The notes beneath the pieces were generated by a model that did no database searches, had not been told where the DNA came from, and saw nothing but the letters and a program-made list of their open reading frames with translations. This document shows positions 1 through 8,661 of a stretch of DNA of 64,000 bases, piece after piece; position 1 is the first letter of the stretch; every line of letters starts with the position of its first letter. Source of the DNA: Fibrobacter sp. (GTDB lineage Bacteria > Fibrobacterota > Fibrobacteria > Fibrobacterales > Fibrobacteraceae); contig JAKSIJ010000010.1 in assembly GCA_024398875.1 (NCBI GenBank), positions 1-64,000 of the forward strand. Reading direction: 5' to 3'. A program made the translations under genes and the position numbers.

Positions 1-55
1 GATAAAGAAGCTCGGCATCGTGACCACGAAAAAGGTGAGCGAGAAGCTACTGTAG
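1..55 (+). CDS. C-terminal end of an unidentified protein (partial)
   Basis: The second reading frame is open from the window edge and ends at TAG 53-55. The visible tail reads IKKLGIVTTKKVSEKLL, a basic, probably helical C-terminus. Only 17 residues are visible, so no family can be named. It converges with the RhuM remnant that ends on the other strand at 106. Confidence 0.4.
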   Translation, partial: IKKLGIVTTKKVSEKLL

Positions 56-105
56 CTTTGGCTTTCGCCACGCAAAAATCTACCAAACGCGGGCATCCGC
101 CCGCA

Positions 106-605
106 CTACAACTTTTGCAGGATTTCCTCACACGTGAATTGCGAAAGTTTCGCGAACGCGAACAGTTTTTTGCCAAGATCCTTGAACGAGGCGCCCACGA
201 AGTACACCGTGTCGTCAATCAGCAAGAAACGGTCATGAGCCTTCATGGTAAAGCGGTTACGCCCTCCACAGGCGGCAGCGACGTCCTGACGAAAAAGTCC
301 ACCTTTTCCTGAATTTCTGAAATCTGCGCCGAATGCTTGTCAATTTTCGCCTCGAGGCGGGATTCAATAAATTGAAGCTGCTGATTTGCACTTGGCCGAT
401 GTAGCAGGCGGTCCCGAAGAACGCCCGTTGCCCATTGGCGAAAACGGGTCCCGTTGATGGATTTTACACGATAACCGACAGAAATAATCACGTCGAGGTT
501 ATAAATCTTTACTCTTTTTTGTTGCAGTTTTCCTTCAATGGCTCCATGTGTAGCGGTTGTCAAGGAATCCTTGACAACACAATTTCGTCTTTTCCGCCAA
601 TCGCA
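106..605 (-). pseudogene. RhuM-family (virulence RhuM/KilA-N-like accessory protein) remnant
   Basis: Two pieces of one family are visible in different frames. The 5' piece (about 605 down to 243) has the RhuM signature VVKDSLTTATHG ... YNLDVIISVGYRVKS ... FRQWATGVL, then a coiled coil ending VDFFVRTSLPPVEG. It is open upstream only to a stop at 606, so the N-terminus is missing. The 3' piece (about 255 to 106) has the family's C-terminal end, HDRFLLIDDTVYFVGAS ... KDLGKK, in another frame. About 75 residues that normally lie between them are gone, and the junction shifts the frame. The longest intact ORF would have to start at TTG 561-563. I read this as a gene truncated at its 5' end with an internal deletion. 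The family occurs near restriction and phage loci; its function is poorly known. Confidence 0.8.
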
Positions 606-1676
606 CTAAAGCAGCCCTTCGATTACCTCCCTGTACACCTCCGGATTTTCGATTTCCATGATGGTGGTGATCCTTCCGCCGGCATCCTTACTCGAGGCGC
701 CGCAGTGGAACATTTTTTCGCAGTCGGTTCCGTAATCCAAGACGATGTAACGGTCGTGGAACTTGCCACCGGCGGGCTTCCGCTCAATATGCGCATCGGG
801 CCGCGCCGCTTTGAAATCCGCGAGCATGGAATCCGTCAATGCGCAGCCGCCCCGCTGGTCGGTGAAAATAGTTACTTGCACATTCTGGGCGATGCCTCGC
901 AGCAAATCCAGGGTCTTTACGCCCACGTAGTCATCGAACACGAAAATCGTCTTTTGGGCCATGCCGTAAATCTGTGTGTACGCGACATCCGCTTCCAGCT
1001 TCTGGCCGTTCATAATCAAGAAATGCTTGAATGTGGACGGGTCGGTGAAGTTTTCCATGATTTTCGCAAGGGAATCGCGGTTTTCTCGGCTTTCGTCCTC
1101 CAATTTCTGCGATTTCGCCTTCAGAACCTCGTAATCCGAGCGCATGACGGAAATCTCGCGGGTATTTTGTGCGGTCAAGGCGGCAATCTGCGCGCAGTTC
1201 GCGCAACCGAGCAACTGCTGATTTTCGGATGCGATGTAATCCTTCATGTCTTTAAACAAAAGCATTATGGCGATACTTTGCTTAATGGCAAGCTCACCCT
1301 TAAGAACTGTCATCAACATATAAATGCCCTGCTCGGTAAAAGCATAAGGTAAATACTTGATATTTGAACCTCTACCAGAACTGCTTTTGTTCAAGGTGGA
1401 ATTTTTGCACCTTGAACATAACAAGGTCTCTTCCTTAGTTAACTGAAACCGGAAAATTTCAGGAAAACGCTCTATATTATTCTTTACCTGTCTATTGAAA
1501 TCTTTGGTGCTATACCCGTAAATCTCGGCCAGATCGGCGTCGAGCATCACCTTCACGCCACGGATGGTGTGAACCTTGCTCTTCAGCAGATTTTCGTCAA
1601 TGAGGGCAATTCCTTGTGAATTCGCAGTCATCCCGCGAGATTTTTCGACCGCATTCGACGGCGACACATCTTTCAT
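606..1676 (-). CDS. ORF6N domain-containing protein
   Basis: 356 residues from the ATG at 1674-1676, which has AAAGGAG just upstream; the longer frame to 1721 has no comparable site. Residues about 24-110 form an ORF6N domain (VHTIRGVKVMLDADLAEIYG, then a conserved VKNNIERFPEIF block), a DNA-binding domain family known from phages and mobile elements. A coiled-coil stretch lies around residues 165-215. The C-terminal third ends with HDRYIVLD (307-314) and GASSKD (326-331), which resembles a degenerate phospholipase-D-like HxKx4D/GxS pair. The same C-terminal pattern appears in the neighbouring RhuM remnant. ORF6N proteins are often next to restriction systems, as here, but the role is unknown. 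The stop at 606-608 abuts the RhuM remnant. Confidence 0.75.
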   Translation of the reverse strand: MKDVSPSNAVEKSRGMTANSQGIALIDENLLKSKVHTIRGVKVMLDADLAEIYGYSTKDFNRQVKNNIERFPEIFRFQLTKEETLLCSRCKNSTLNKSSSGRGSNIKYLPYAFTEQGIYMLMTVLKGELAIKQSIAIMLLFKDMKDYIASENQQLLGCANCAQIAALTAQNTREISVMRSDYEVLKAKSQKLEDESRENRDSLAKIMENFTDPSTFKHFLIMNGQKLEADVAYTQIYGMAQKTIFVFDDYVGVKTLDLLRGIAQNVQVTIFTDQRGGCALTDSMLADFKAARPDAHIERKPAGGKFHDRYIVLDYGTDCEKMFHCGASSKDAGGRITTIMEIENPEVYREVIEGLL

Positions 1677-1861
1677 ACATACTCCTTTTGCGTTACAAGC
1701 AGGGCCCATGCGCCAACGCAAAGAACAATTTTAAAACACCATCCAAATATAAAACGACTCGACTGTCAAAAGATGACATTTTGGACTTTTTAGCTTTTTT
1801 TTGCAAAATTTGCGCCAGTCGGACAAATGCCGGCCGATCTCTATTCTACGCAGATTTTGCG

Positions 1862-2155
1862 TTAAATAATCTTGACGGCCACAGTCGCCGCATCCCCATA
1901 CGCCTGCTCCAGCACCCGCTTCAAGACCCCGTCACCCCCGCGACCATCCAGCAGCACCATCCCGCTGTCGACGCACTCCATCGGCAGTTCCCCGTCGATA
2001 TCCAGGCACTCCGCGCGGAAACGATTCCAGATGACGTAATCCGTGAAACCCGCGGCAACATCTTCCGGGGAAAGATTGTCGCCCGTTCCCGGCTGAACCT
2101 TGAGAAACTCCCCGCAAGAAGGGACGAAGTAGAGCTTTGCCTGTTCAATTTCCAT
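1862..2155 (-). CDS. Small hypothetical protein
   Basis: 97 residues from the internal ATG at 2153-2155 (MEIEQAKLYFVPSCGEFL); a longer frame to 2209 is possible but adds an arginine-rich, unconvincing leader. The protein is acidic with alternating hydrophobic residues (DYVIWNRFRAECLDIDG, then DSGMVLLDGRGG), so it looks like a folded alpha/beta domain. There is no signal peptide or membrane segment. I do not recognise the family. Overlapping frames on both strands are also open here because the DNA is GC-rich, which limits confidence in the call. Confidence 0.45.
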   Translation of the reverse strand: MEIEQAKLYFVPSCGEFLKVQPGTGDNLSPEDVAAGFTDYVIWNRFRAECLDIDGELPMECVDSGMVLLDGRGGDGVLKRVLEQAYGDAATVAVKII

Positions 2156-2255
2156 TCCCCGCAAAGTAGAGATCTTTCGCCAGATCGTCAAGGGGCCCCG
2201 ACGAGCCACGACGCAGCATTCCCTCCCGCGTCATCCTCGCGCAGTCTTCTTCGTC

Positions 2256-2275
2256 ATTCCCGCGAAGGCGGGAAT
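2256..2275. repeat. Short dispersed palindromic repeat (REP-like)
   Basis: Perfect inverted repeat ATTCCCGC-GAAG-GCGGGAAT with the usual GTC flank on the left and CCAG on the right. This palindrome is a common dispersed intergenic repeat in many bacterial genomes; in translation it gives the familiar WIPAFAGMT string. Only one copy is seen in this window. Confidence 0.65.
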
Positions 2276-2610
2276 CCAGCATTCCCTGGGCGTTCCCCGG
2301 CTCCGCGAGACCGCGAAAAGGACCGCCCGCCGGGTCGGGCTGTTGCGGTATAAAATTGCGACCATAAGGAAATTGCTACGTGAAACCGCAAGGCCGCAAT
2401 TTTTCCGTTCAGCCTCGCGCTCCCGGCAACAGCGCAATGCAAGCGCCGCGCGAGTCCGACCCGCTCCGCGGCTGCCATCCCTAACGCGAATGCGGGAAGC
2501 CATAAAGAAAAAGCCCGTAACATCGCTCGTTCCCCTATGGTGGGACATCATCGTTACAGACTGGTTTACATGTAAGAAAATAGAAAATAGGGATGCTTAA
2601 TGCAAAATTA

Positions 2611-2639
2611 TTGACCCAATTCTAGCCAAATTGTATATT
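2611..2639 (+). promoter_or_regulatory. Sigma-70-type promoter of the restriction-modification operon
   Basis: TTGACC at 2611-2616 and TATATT at 2634-2639, separated by exactly 17 bases. Transcription would start near 2646, giving a leader of about 55 bases before the methylase ATG at 2702. Confidence 0.65.
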
Positions 2640-2701
2640 ATGTTTGCTGAGTTATCTCTACAACAGAATAAAAAATGAACCTGTAGCTTAAAGAGTTTGT
2701 A

Positions 2702-3760
2702 ATGCACGCAATTGACTTTTTCTGTGGGGGTGGGGGAATGACCTGTGGTCTCCGTCAAGCTGGAATTAATGTTGTTGCTGGTGTGGATTTTGATCCAGAT
2801 GCAAAAGCTACCTATGAGTATAACAATCAAGGCTCCGTTTTTGTTCGTGCCGACATCAATACGCTTGAACGAGATTACTTTAAAAAAAATCTCAACGTTC
2901 AGCCAAATGATGATGAATTGATTCTTGTAGGTTGCAGTCCCTGTCAGTACTACAGTATTATTCGCTCTTCCAAAGAAAAGTCGAAGGCTTCTAAAGACTT
3001 GTTGCTTCAGTTCCAAGAATTTATTGAGTATTACAATCCAGGCTATGTTCTCGTAGAAAATGTTCCTGGTATCATAACGAATAAGGATACGATCCTTCCT
3101 CAGTTTCTTAAGTTCCTGGAAGATCACGGCTATGGATCTCCCAATTCTAGAACATGCAAGTATGCTGTAATCAACATGAAAAATTACGGCATTCCCCAAA
3201 GTCGTCGTCGTTTTTCGTTGATTGCGACTAGACTGGACCGTGAGGTTCATTTGCCGGAGTATGTTGCTAATGAAAAAACTGTAAGACAGGCTATTGGAGA
3301 TCGTCGAGTATATAGGCGCATTGAGGCTGGTCATAGAGATGATAATCTTGTAAGATGTCATTCTGCTATCCAAATGTCTGCAATCAATTTAGAACGTATC
3401 CAACATACATCCCATGACGGAGGATGCAGATTGGAATGGAAAGACGATCTCAGGTTGCAGTTGAACTGCTATAAAGGTAAGGATAAGTCGTTTTGTGATG
3501 TATATGGTCGTGTTGCTTGGGATAAGCCGTCGCCAACTATAACAACGAAATTTTTGAGCTACTCAAATGGTCGATTTGGACATCCAGAGGATGATAGAGG
3601 ACTTTCTGTTCGAGAAGGAGCGACCTTACAATCTTTCCCCTGGGAATATGAATTCAAAACTAATCGTCTTGAAGTTGCGGCAAAATTAATTGGCAATGCT
3701 GTTCCGCCAGAATATGCGAGAAGGTTGGGTCAAGTAATTTTAGGGGTAAATAATGCCTGA
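2702..3760 (+). CDS. DNA (cytosine-5-)-methyltransferase, first of two in the operon
   Basis: 352 residues with the C5-methylase motifs in order: motif I DFFCGGGG (5-12, SAM binding), motif IV GCSPCQ with catalytic Cys81, motif VI ENVPG (119-123), motif VIII QSRRRF (166-171), a variable target-recognition region (about 190-300) and motif X GNAVPP near residue 333. It would transfer a methyl group from SAM to cytosine and protect host DNA. It is first in an operon of five overlapping genes and shares 8 bases with the next. The DNA is clearly AT-richer than flanking housekeeping genes. Two C5 methylases together with McrB-like and LlaJI-like genes suggest one enzyme per strand of an asymmetric site, as known for LlaJI and BsuMI; the recognition sequence cannot be read from the protein. 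Confidence 0.93.
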   Translation: MHAIDFFCGGGGMTCGLRQAGINVVAGVDFDPDAKATYEYNNQGSVFVRADINTLERDYFKKNLNVQPNDDELILVGCSPCQYYSIIRSSKEKSKASKDLLLQFQEFIEYYNPGYVLVENVPGIITNKDTILPQFLKFLEDHGYGSPNSRTCKYAVINMKNYGIPQSRRRFSLIATRLDREVHLPEYVANEKTVRQAIGDRRVYRRIEAGHRDDNLVRCHSAIQMSAINLERIQHTSHDGGCRLEWKDDLRLQLNCYKGKDKSFCDVYGRVAWDKPSPTITTKFLSYSNGRFGHPEDDRGLSVREGATLQSFPWEYEFKTNRLEVAAKLIGNAVPPEYARRLGQVILGVNNA

Positions 3761-5615
3761 TCATAAAGAATTAAGAATGAAGTTTGACCCGAATACGATA
3801 AGTCATTTGGGGTTACAAATGTATTCAACGTTGCCGCCAGTTTTAGCGGAAATGATTTCTAACGCATATGACGCTGACGCTCATAATGTGATTCTTTCAT
3901 TTCGTGATCAGGATTCAGAGAATAAAGAAATTGCTATTCGTGATGATGGTCATGGAATGACCTTTGATGAAATAAATGAGTGTTTCTTGCTTATTGGCCG
4001 AAATCGTAGAGGCAAGGATGGGTCTAATCAAAAAACGAAATCAGGGTCTCGTTATGCAATTGGGAAAAAAGGTATTGGAAAACTAGCCTTTTTTGGCATT
4101 GCGAAAACCATTGAAATTGAAACGGTTTCGTCAGGTTTGCTGAATAAGTTTGTGATGGAATGGGACGTTCTGGAGAAAAGTCAGGATGTATATTGTCCTC
4201 GTATTATCGCGCAGGATCAAGAGACAAGCTCAAACAGTTATACTCAGATCCGCTTGACAAATTTATCAAGAAAATCGTCCTTTAAACCAGATGATATTGC
4301 TACAAAGCTTGCAAAGACTTTTTCATTTTTCTCAGATGATTTCAAGGTAACTTTAAAGTACAATGACGAGAATGAGATTGTAATTGATGATAAGTTACGG
4401 TTTGAAAATTTATGTGAGCTGAAGTCCTGGAATTTCCCGTTTGTTGATGAGGGGGTAAAGGTAAACTACTTTAATAGTTGCAAAATCAAAGGTAGGATAA
4501 TTGCCTGTAAAAATACCGTACCTGAACAAATGAGAGGTGTTGCTCTATTTTCACGAGGCAAGTTGGTTAACAACCATAGTTTTTTTGATGTTACAGCAAC
4601 GAGTTTTGGATACTCTTACTTGACTGGATGGCTGGATATTGATTTTATTGATGAATGGAATCCAGATGTCATTTCTACAAATCGACAATCCCTTAATTGG
4701 GAAGACTCACGGTGTGTAGAACTAAAACAATATTTAGAGTCAGTCGTTCAGTGTGTTTACAAACAACACAAAGAATTGTTGGAAAAAAATAAGAAAGACG
4801 ACATTAAGGAGAAAACGGGTATCAGCATTGATGAATGGGCAAATTCTTTGCCTAAACATGAACGCCAGCTTGCGCAGAAGCTGGTAAATGCTATTGTTTC
4901 AAATGAGGGGCTGGATGTTGAGAAAGCTGCCGAATTGACAAGTTTTGTTAAGGACTCTTTCCAGTACACGTCCTTTAAGGACCTTGCTTCGGAAATAAGC
5001 GAAGATGCGTTTTCGTCAGATAAAATGTTGGAACTGATGAAAGAATGGCAGCTTATTGAAGCCAGGGAAATGTACAAGTTGGCTCAAGTAAGGATTGAGA
5101 CGATTCAACAATTTAAGAAAAACGTTGAATCGGATGCTAAGGAGGTACCCGTCATGCACAACTTCTTTAAGCAATTCCCTTGGTTATTGGATCCCAGAAT
5201 TATGTCGTTTAAGGATGAAGTTTGGTATTCGTCCTTGTTGAAAGATAAATTCCCAGAAAACGAGTCTCTTGAAGAAGACAAACGAATAGATTTCTTGTGC
5301 CAAAATTTTGTGAATAATTTCTTTGTGATAGAATTAAAACGGCCGTCAAAAGTTCTTGGAAAAAAAGAGCTTGAACAGGCTCTTGGATATAAGACTTTTA
5401 TCCAAAAGACTTTGGGAAATGAAAATGCGACGAATGTAGTGTGTTATTTAATTGGCAACAGAATTTCTAGTGATGCTGTTGTCCAAGAGATGGCGAATGC
5501 ATATCGAAATACAGGATCTGTTATTATTAGAACGTATAACGAGCTCTTAAGTGAAGCTATAAAGTATCATCAAGAATTCATAGACAAGTATCACGAAATG
5601 GAACAGAGTAAATGA
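3753..5615 (+). CDS. MORC/MutL-like GHKL ATPase with C-terminal PD-(D/E)XK nuclease domain
   Basis: 620 residues. The N-terminal 200 or so form a GHKL ATPase: N-box around EMISNAYDADA (33-43), G1 box DDGHGM (64-69) and G2 box GKKGIGKLAFFG (104-115). A middle transducer-like region and a charged helical linker follow (about 330-470). The last 150 residues look like a PD-(D/E)XK nuclease: D513 in RIDFL, then E527-L-K529 in VIELKRPSK, then an amphipathic LEQALGY helix; this resembles DUF4263/Shedu-type cores. Bacterial MORC-like GHKL ATPases in restriction operons are an established theme (Iyer, Abhiman and Aravind 2008). It overlaps both flanking methylase genes, so it is almost certainly co-translated with them. 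Role inferred: ATP-driven clamp or switch controlling DNA cleavage. Closest alternative: a stand-alone defence ATPase-nuclease captured by the operon. Confidence 0.82.
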   Translation: MPDHKELRMKFDPNTISHLGLQMYSTLPPVLAEMISNAYDADAHNVILSFRDQDSENKEIAIRDDGHGMTFDEINECFLLIGRNRRGKDGSNQKTKSGSRYAIGKKGIGKLAFFGIAKTIEIETVSSGLLNKFVMEWDVLEKSQDVYCPRIIAQDQETSSNSYTQIRLTNLSRKSSFKPDDIATKLAKTFSFFSDDFKVTLKYNDENEIVIDDKLRFENLCELKSWNFPFVDEGVKVNYFNSCKIKGRIIACKNTVPEQMRGVALFSRGKLVNNHSFFDVTATSFGYSYLTGWLDIDFIDEWNPDVISTNRQSLNWEDSRCVELKQYLESVVQCVYKQHKELLEKNKKDDIKEKTGISIDEWANSLPKHERQLAQKLVNAIVSNEGLDVEKAAELTSFVKDSFQYTSFKDLASEISEDAFSSDKMLELMKEWQLIEAREMYKLAQVRIETIQQFKKNVESDAKEVPVMHNFFKQFPWLLDPRIMSFKDEVWYSSLLKDKFPENESLEEDKRIDFLCQNFVNNFFVIELKRPSKVLGKKELEQALGYKTFIQKTLGNENATNVVCYLIGNRISSDAVVQEMANAYRNTGSVIIRTYNELLSEAIKYHQEFIDKYHEMEQSK

Positions 5616-6715
5616 TGCTTAATATTTTCTCCTTCTTCGCAGGTTCAGGTTTTTTAGATCTTGGTTTTGAAAAATCAGGTTATACAATAAAGCTGGTGAA
5701 TGAGTATTTACCTGCGTTTATGAATGCATATCAGTATTCTCGAAAGCGAATGAAACTGGATCAACCAGAATTTGGCTATCAGAATAATGACATCAACGAT
5801 TTTCTGAATGAAAGAAAAAAAGAAATTAAGGACTACGTCGGTCTGAGCAAAAAAGAGGCTCTTACTGGTTTTATTGGTGGCCCTCCGTGTCCTGATTTCT
5901 CTGTTGCGGGAAAGAATAAAGGACGTGATGGTGACAATGGTAAGTTATCGCAGTCTTATGTATCTTCTATTGTTACCTTCAATCCTGATTTTTTCTTGTT
6001 TGAAAATGTCAAAGGTCTTTGGAGAACTGCGCGCCATCGTAAATACTTTGAAGAATTAAAAGCAATTCTTCATGCTGCAGGATATTGCACAACAGAAAGA
6101 TTGACAAACTCATTAGAGTTCGGAGCACCGCAAGATAGAGACCGCATTCTTCTATTTGGCATAAAGCGTAGGTATTTGAAACGACAGAACTACCATGATA
6201 ACGAAATCTTGAATTTTCCGTGGAATTCCAGGATTCTTCATTCTATGGAAGAAATTCAGGCTTGCTCTTGGCCCAATGAAGATCCTTTTGTATTGGATGG
6301 GAATGTAGCCCAGCCTCAGAATATTATTCCTGAATTGACTGTTCAGCATTGGTTTGAAAAAAACGATGTGTTGAATCATCCGAATGGAATGGAATTTTTA
6401 CAGCCCAAAGCAGGTCTGAAAAAAATGCAAATAATTCCGGAAGGAGATGTTTCTAAGAAGTGTTATAAGCGTTTACATCGTTGGCGTTATTCTCCGACTG
6501 CAGCTTACGGCAACAATGAAGTTCATTTGCATCCGTATAAGGAACGTCGTTTGTCAGTTGCGGAAACTTTGGCAATTCAGTCATTGCCGAAAGAATTTGC
6601 TTTACCTCCAGAAATGACGCTCACGGCGAAATTTAAAACAGTTGGAAATGGGGTTCCGTATCTTATGGGCAAAGGGATTGCCGAAACTATTATGGAATTT
6701 TTGGAGTCATTATGA
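5612..6715 (+). CDS. DNA (cytosine-5-)-methyltransferase, second of two in the operon
   Basis: 367 residues: motif I FSFFAGSGFLDLGF (6-19), motif IV GGPPCPDFS with catalytic Cys93, motif VI ENVKG (131-135), motif VIII QDRDRI (174-179), a variable target-recognition region and a C-terminal GNGVPYLMGKGIAETI motif X. Motif IV reads PPCP instead of the more usual PPCQ. Two ATGs are adjacent at 5612 and 5615; the first overlaps the previous stop as ATGA. It is only distantly similar to the first methylase, so it is not a recent duplicate and probably methylates a different strand or base of the same site. It ends in a four-base ATGA overlap with the McrB-like gene. Confidence 0.92.
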   Translation: MMLNIFSFFAGSGFLDLGFEKSGYTIKLVNEYLPAFMNAYQYSRKRMKLDQPEFGYQNNDINDFLNERKKEIKDYVGLSKKEALTGFIGGPPCPDFSVAGKNKGRDGDNGKLSQSYVSSIVTFNPDFFLFENVKGLWRTARHRKYFEELKAILHAAGYCTTERLTNSLEFGAPQDRDRILLFGIKRRYLKRQNYHDNEILNFPWNSRILHSMEEIQACSWPNEDPFVLDGNVAQPQNIIPELTVQHWFEKNDVLNHPNGMEFLQPKAGLKKMQIIPEGDVSKKCYKRLHRWRYSPTAAYGNNEVHLHPYKERRLSVAETLAIQSLPKEFALPPEMTLTAKFKTVGNGVPYLMGKGIAETIMEFLESL

Positions 6716-8661
6716 TTTACGATGAATTGATTGCAAAATTATCAGAGCTGCCTGTAAATACGGAATATCCGTATGTTCCATCATCAACATCATCGGAACA
6801 GAATAAGTATAAACTTCTAAGTGTGTCATTTGATAATATTAAAGTTGAAAGAGATGGCTCTGAGGTTTCTGTATCTATTCAGCAAATAAAAACAATTCTT
6901 GAAAATCTAAGAGAAAATAAACCACTGGATATTGAAAAAATATTAGGAAGCAGCGGAAATACACGTTCTATTATAGAATCGTTATTATGCCTGACTCCAT
7001 CTATATTTTACACAAAAATAAATAGACGTAAACATATTATTCTTTTATCAGAGCTAACACATAATTTAGGCTCGTTAACTGGTATAGATGAAAATGAATT
7101 AAGCAGCATTGTTGCTGGTGAAATTCAACGGCACCGTATTCAAATGGAAGCCGAATTTAAAAATTTTTTAACAAGCATTACGAAAAGTAAAAGAACAAAA
7201 CGTCCTTTAGAACCAAGTGCTATTTCTAGTTATTTGCGGTTTATAAAAATCGATAAACTTTTTGATTATGATCCATCAACTTGGCAACATATAGAAAGTA
7301 TTTATGATATAGAAAGTGTTGATGAAATTGTTGCCATTATAAAAAAACTGCATGAGAATGACGTTTTTGTGCAAAGAAATTTGAATGATAATAAAGGATG
7401 GCGAGCAGGATCAATTAATCAATATCGTGATTTTCTGATTTATAAAAATCAGAATATATCATCTGTGGGTGAACTTGATGATGAACCGGAAGAATCTAGT
7501 GGAGATGGCAATATGAAATGCAAACAAAAAATCTTCTTCGGCGCTCCTGGTACTGGCAAATCTCATACAATCAAGAGCGAGTATTTAGTAGATGTTTCCG
7601 AAGATAACATCTTTCGCACTACATTCCACCCTGATTACGACTACGCTCAGTTTGTTGGATCCTATAAACCGATACAAAAAAATGTGGATTTTCATGGGAT
7701 AAGTTTTGAAAAGCTTCAAGATGAGTATAAACGATTTGAAAAGGATGAGTTTGGATATCCGTTAATTAGATTGGGTTTGAAATATTGCAAAAGTGATATT
7801 TTAAAGGATACTGCCAAAAGGAACGATTTAATAGAATCAGTAAGACCGACAAATAAGAAAGTCGGTGATGCTGATAGTGTAGCTACTGGATTGACTCTTG
7901 GAAATTTCTTTTGTGATGAACTTGCTAAATCTGAGATTTCATACCAGTTTGTTCCCCAAGTTTTTGCCAAGGCGGTGAAGGCTGCGTTTGATAATCCAGA
8001 AAAACAAATATATCTTGTGATTGAAGAAATCAATCGCGGTAACTGTGCGCAGATTTTCGGCGATATCTTCCAGCTGTTGGATCGTGACGAAAATGGGGAA
8101 TCCCGTTATTCCATAAACTTGGATTCCGATTTTGCAGCATGGCTTGGTCAAGATACCCTACGACTCCCTGCAAACTTCAACATTCTCGCGACGATGAACA
8201 CGAGCGACCAATCGCTATTCCCGATGGATAGCGCCTTCAAGCGCCGCTTTGACTGGGAATACGTGCCGATAGATTATAAACAAGCAAAAGCAAACTTCTT
8301 TATTGAAATTGGAAATGAAAAATATTCCTGGCTCGATTTCCTGGAGAAAGTGAACGAAAATATTTTTGAAGTCACTGATAGCGAAGATAAGCAAATGGGT
8401 GAATTCTTCGTCAAACCTAAGAACGATAAAAAAATTGATTTGGATATGTTCCTTTCTAAGGTGATGTTCTATTTATGGGATTCCGTGTATAAAGATGAAC
8501 CTGACCGTAAAAAAATTTTTCACTTTGATTGGGAATTTGAAAAAGATAAAAAGCTTAGGGTTACGTTCCAAAGGTTATTTAAAGACAGAGACACAACCAT
8601 CAAGATATTGCAACATATGATGGATGAAAATCTCAAGGTACTTAAGTATACTCAACAGTGA
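6712..8661 (+). CDS. McrB-type AAA+ GTPase subunit of the restriction enzyme
   Basis: 649 residues. The N-terminal 260 are helical and include a stretch like the DNA-binding/SAM-like region found in many McrB homologues (about 155-245). The AAA+ domain follows: Walker A GAPGTGKSHT (277-286), a Walker-B/sensor region LVIEEINRGNCAQIFGDI (about 434-451), and NILATMNTSDQSLFPMDSAF with FKRRFDW (about 490-515). The MNTSD element is the GTP-recognition signature of McrB-type proteins. It should form a ring that translocates DNA or gates the downstream nuclease, as LlaJI.R1 does. Start and stop overlap the neighbours by four bases each. Codon use changes inside the gene: the first 1.3 kb is AT-rich, the last 0.6 kb is host-like. 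Confidence 0.88.
   Translation: MIYDELIAKLSELPVNTEYPYVPSSTSSEQNKYKLLSVSFDNIKVERDGSEVSVSIQQIKTILENLRENKPLDIEKILGSSGNTRSIIESLLCLTPSIFYTKINRRKHIILLSELTHNLGSLTGIDENELSSIVAGEIQRHRIQMEAEFKNFLTSITKSKRTKRPLEPSAISSYLRFIKIDKLFDYDPSTWQHIESIYDIESVDEIVAIIKKLHENDVFVQRNLNDNKGWRAGSINQYRDFLIYKNQNISSVGELDDEPEESSGDGNMKCKQKIFFGAPGTGKSHTIKSEYLVDVSEDNIFRTTFHPDYDYAQFVGSYKPIQKNVDFHGISFEKLQDEYKRFEKDEFGYPLIRLGLKYCKSDILKDTAKRNDLIESVRPTNKKVGDADSVATGLTLGNFFCDELAKSEISYQFVPQVFAKAVKAAFDNPEKQIYLVIEEINRGNCAQIFGDIFQLLDRDENGESRYSINLDSDFAAWLGQDTLRLPANFNILATMNTSDQSLFPMDSAFKRRFDWEYVPIDYKQAKANFFIEIGNEKYSWLDFLEKVNENIFEVTDSEDKQMGEFFVKPKNDKKIDLDMFLSKVMFYLWDSVYKDEPDRKKIFHFDWEFEKDKKLRVTFQRLFKDRDTTIKILQHMMDENLKVLKYTQQ

Larger units (their letters stand above)
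2156..2701. other. Intergenic spacer with repeat-like GC-rich DNA and the restriction-operon promoter
   Basis: About 545 bases without a convincing gene. The first 370 bases are GC-rich, repeat-like and open in several frames on both strands with no start-site support, and contain the inverted repeat at 2256-2275. The last 130 bases turn AT-rich and hold the promoter at 2611-2639. This composition step marks the left boundary of the restriction island. Confidence 0.6.

Noticed and set aside
435-1352. 305-codon plus-strand frame
   Set aside because: It is antisense to the ORF6N gene, which has domain signatures and a ribosome-binding site; the plus frame has neither.
2270-2520. Several overlapping GC-rich frames near the dispersed repeat
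   Set aside because: They encode Arg/Ala-rich low-complexity strings in several frames and on both strands, without binding sites.
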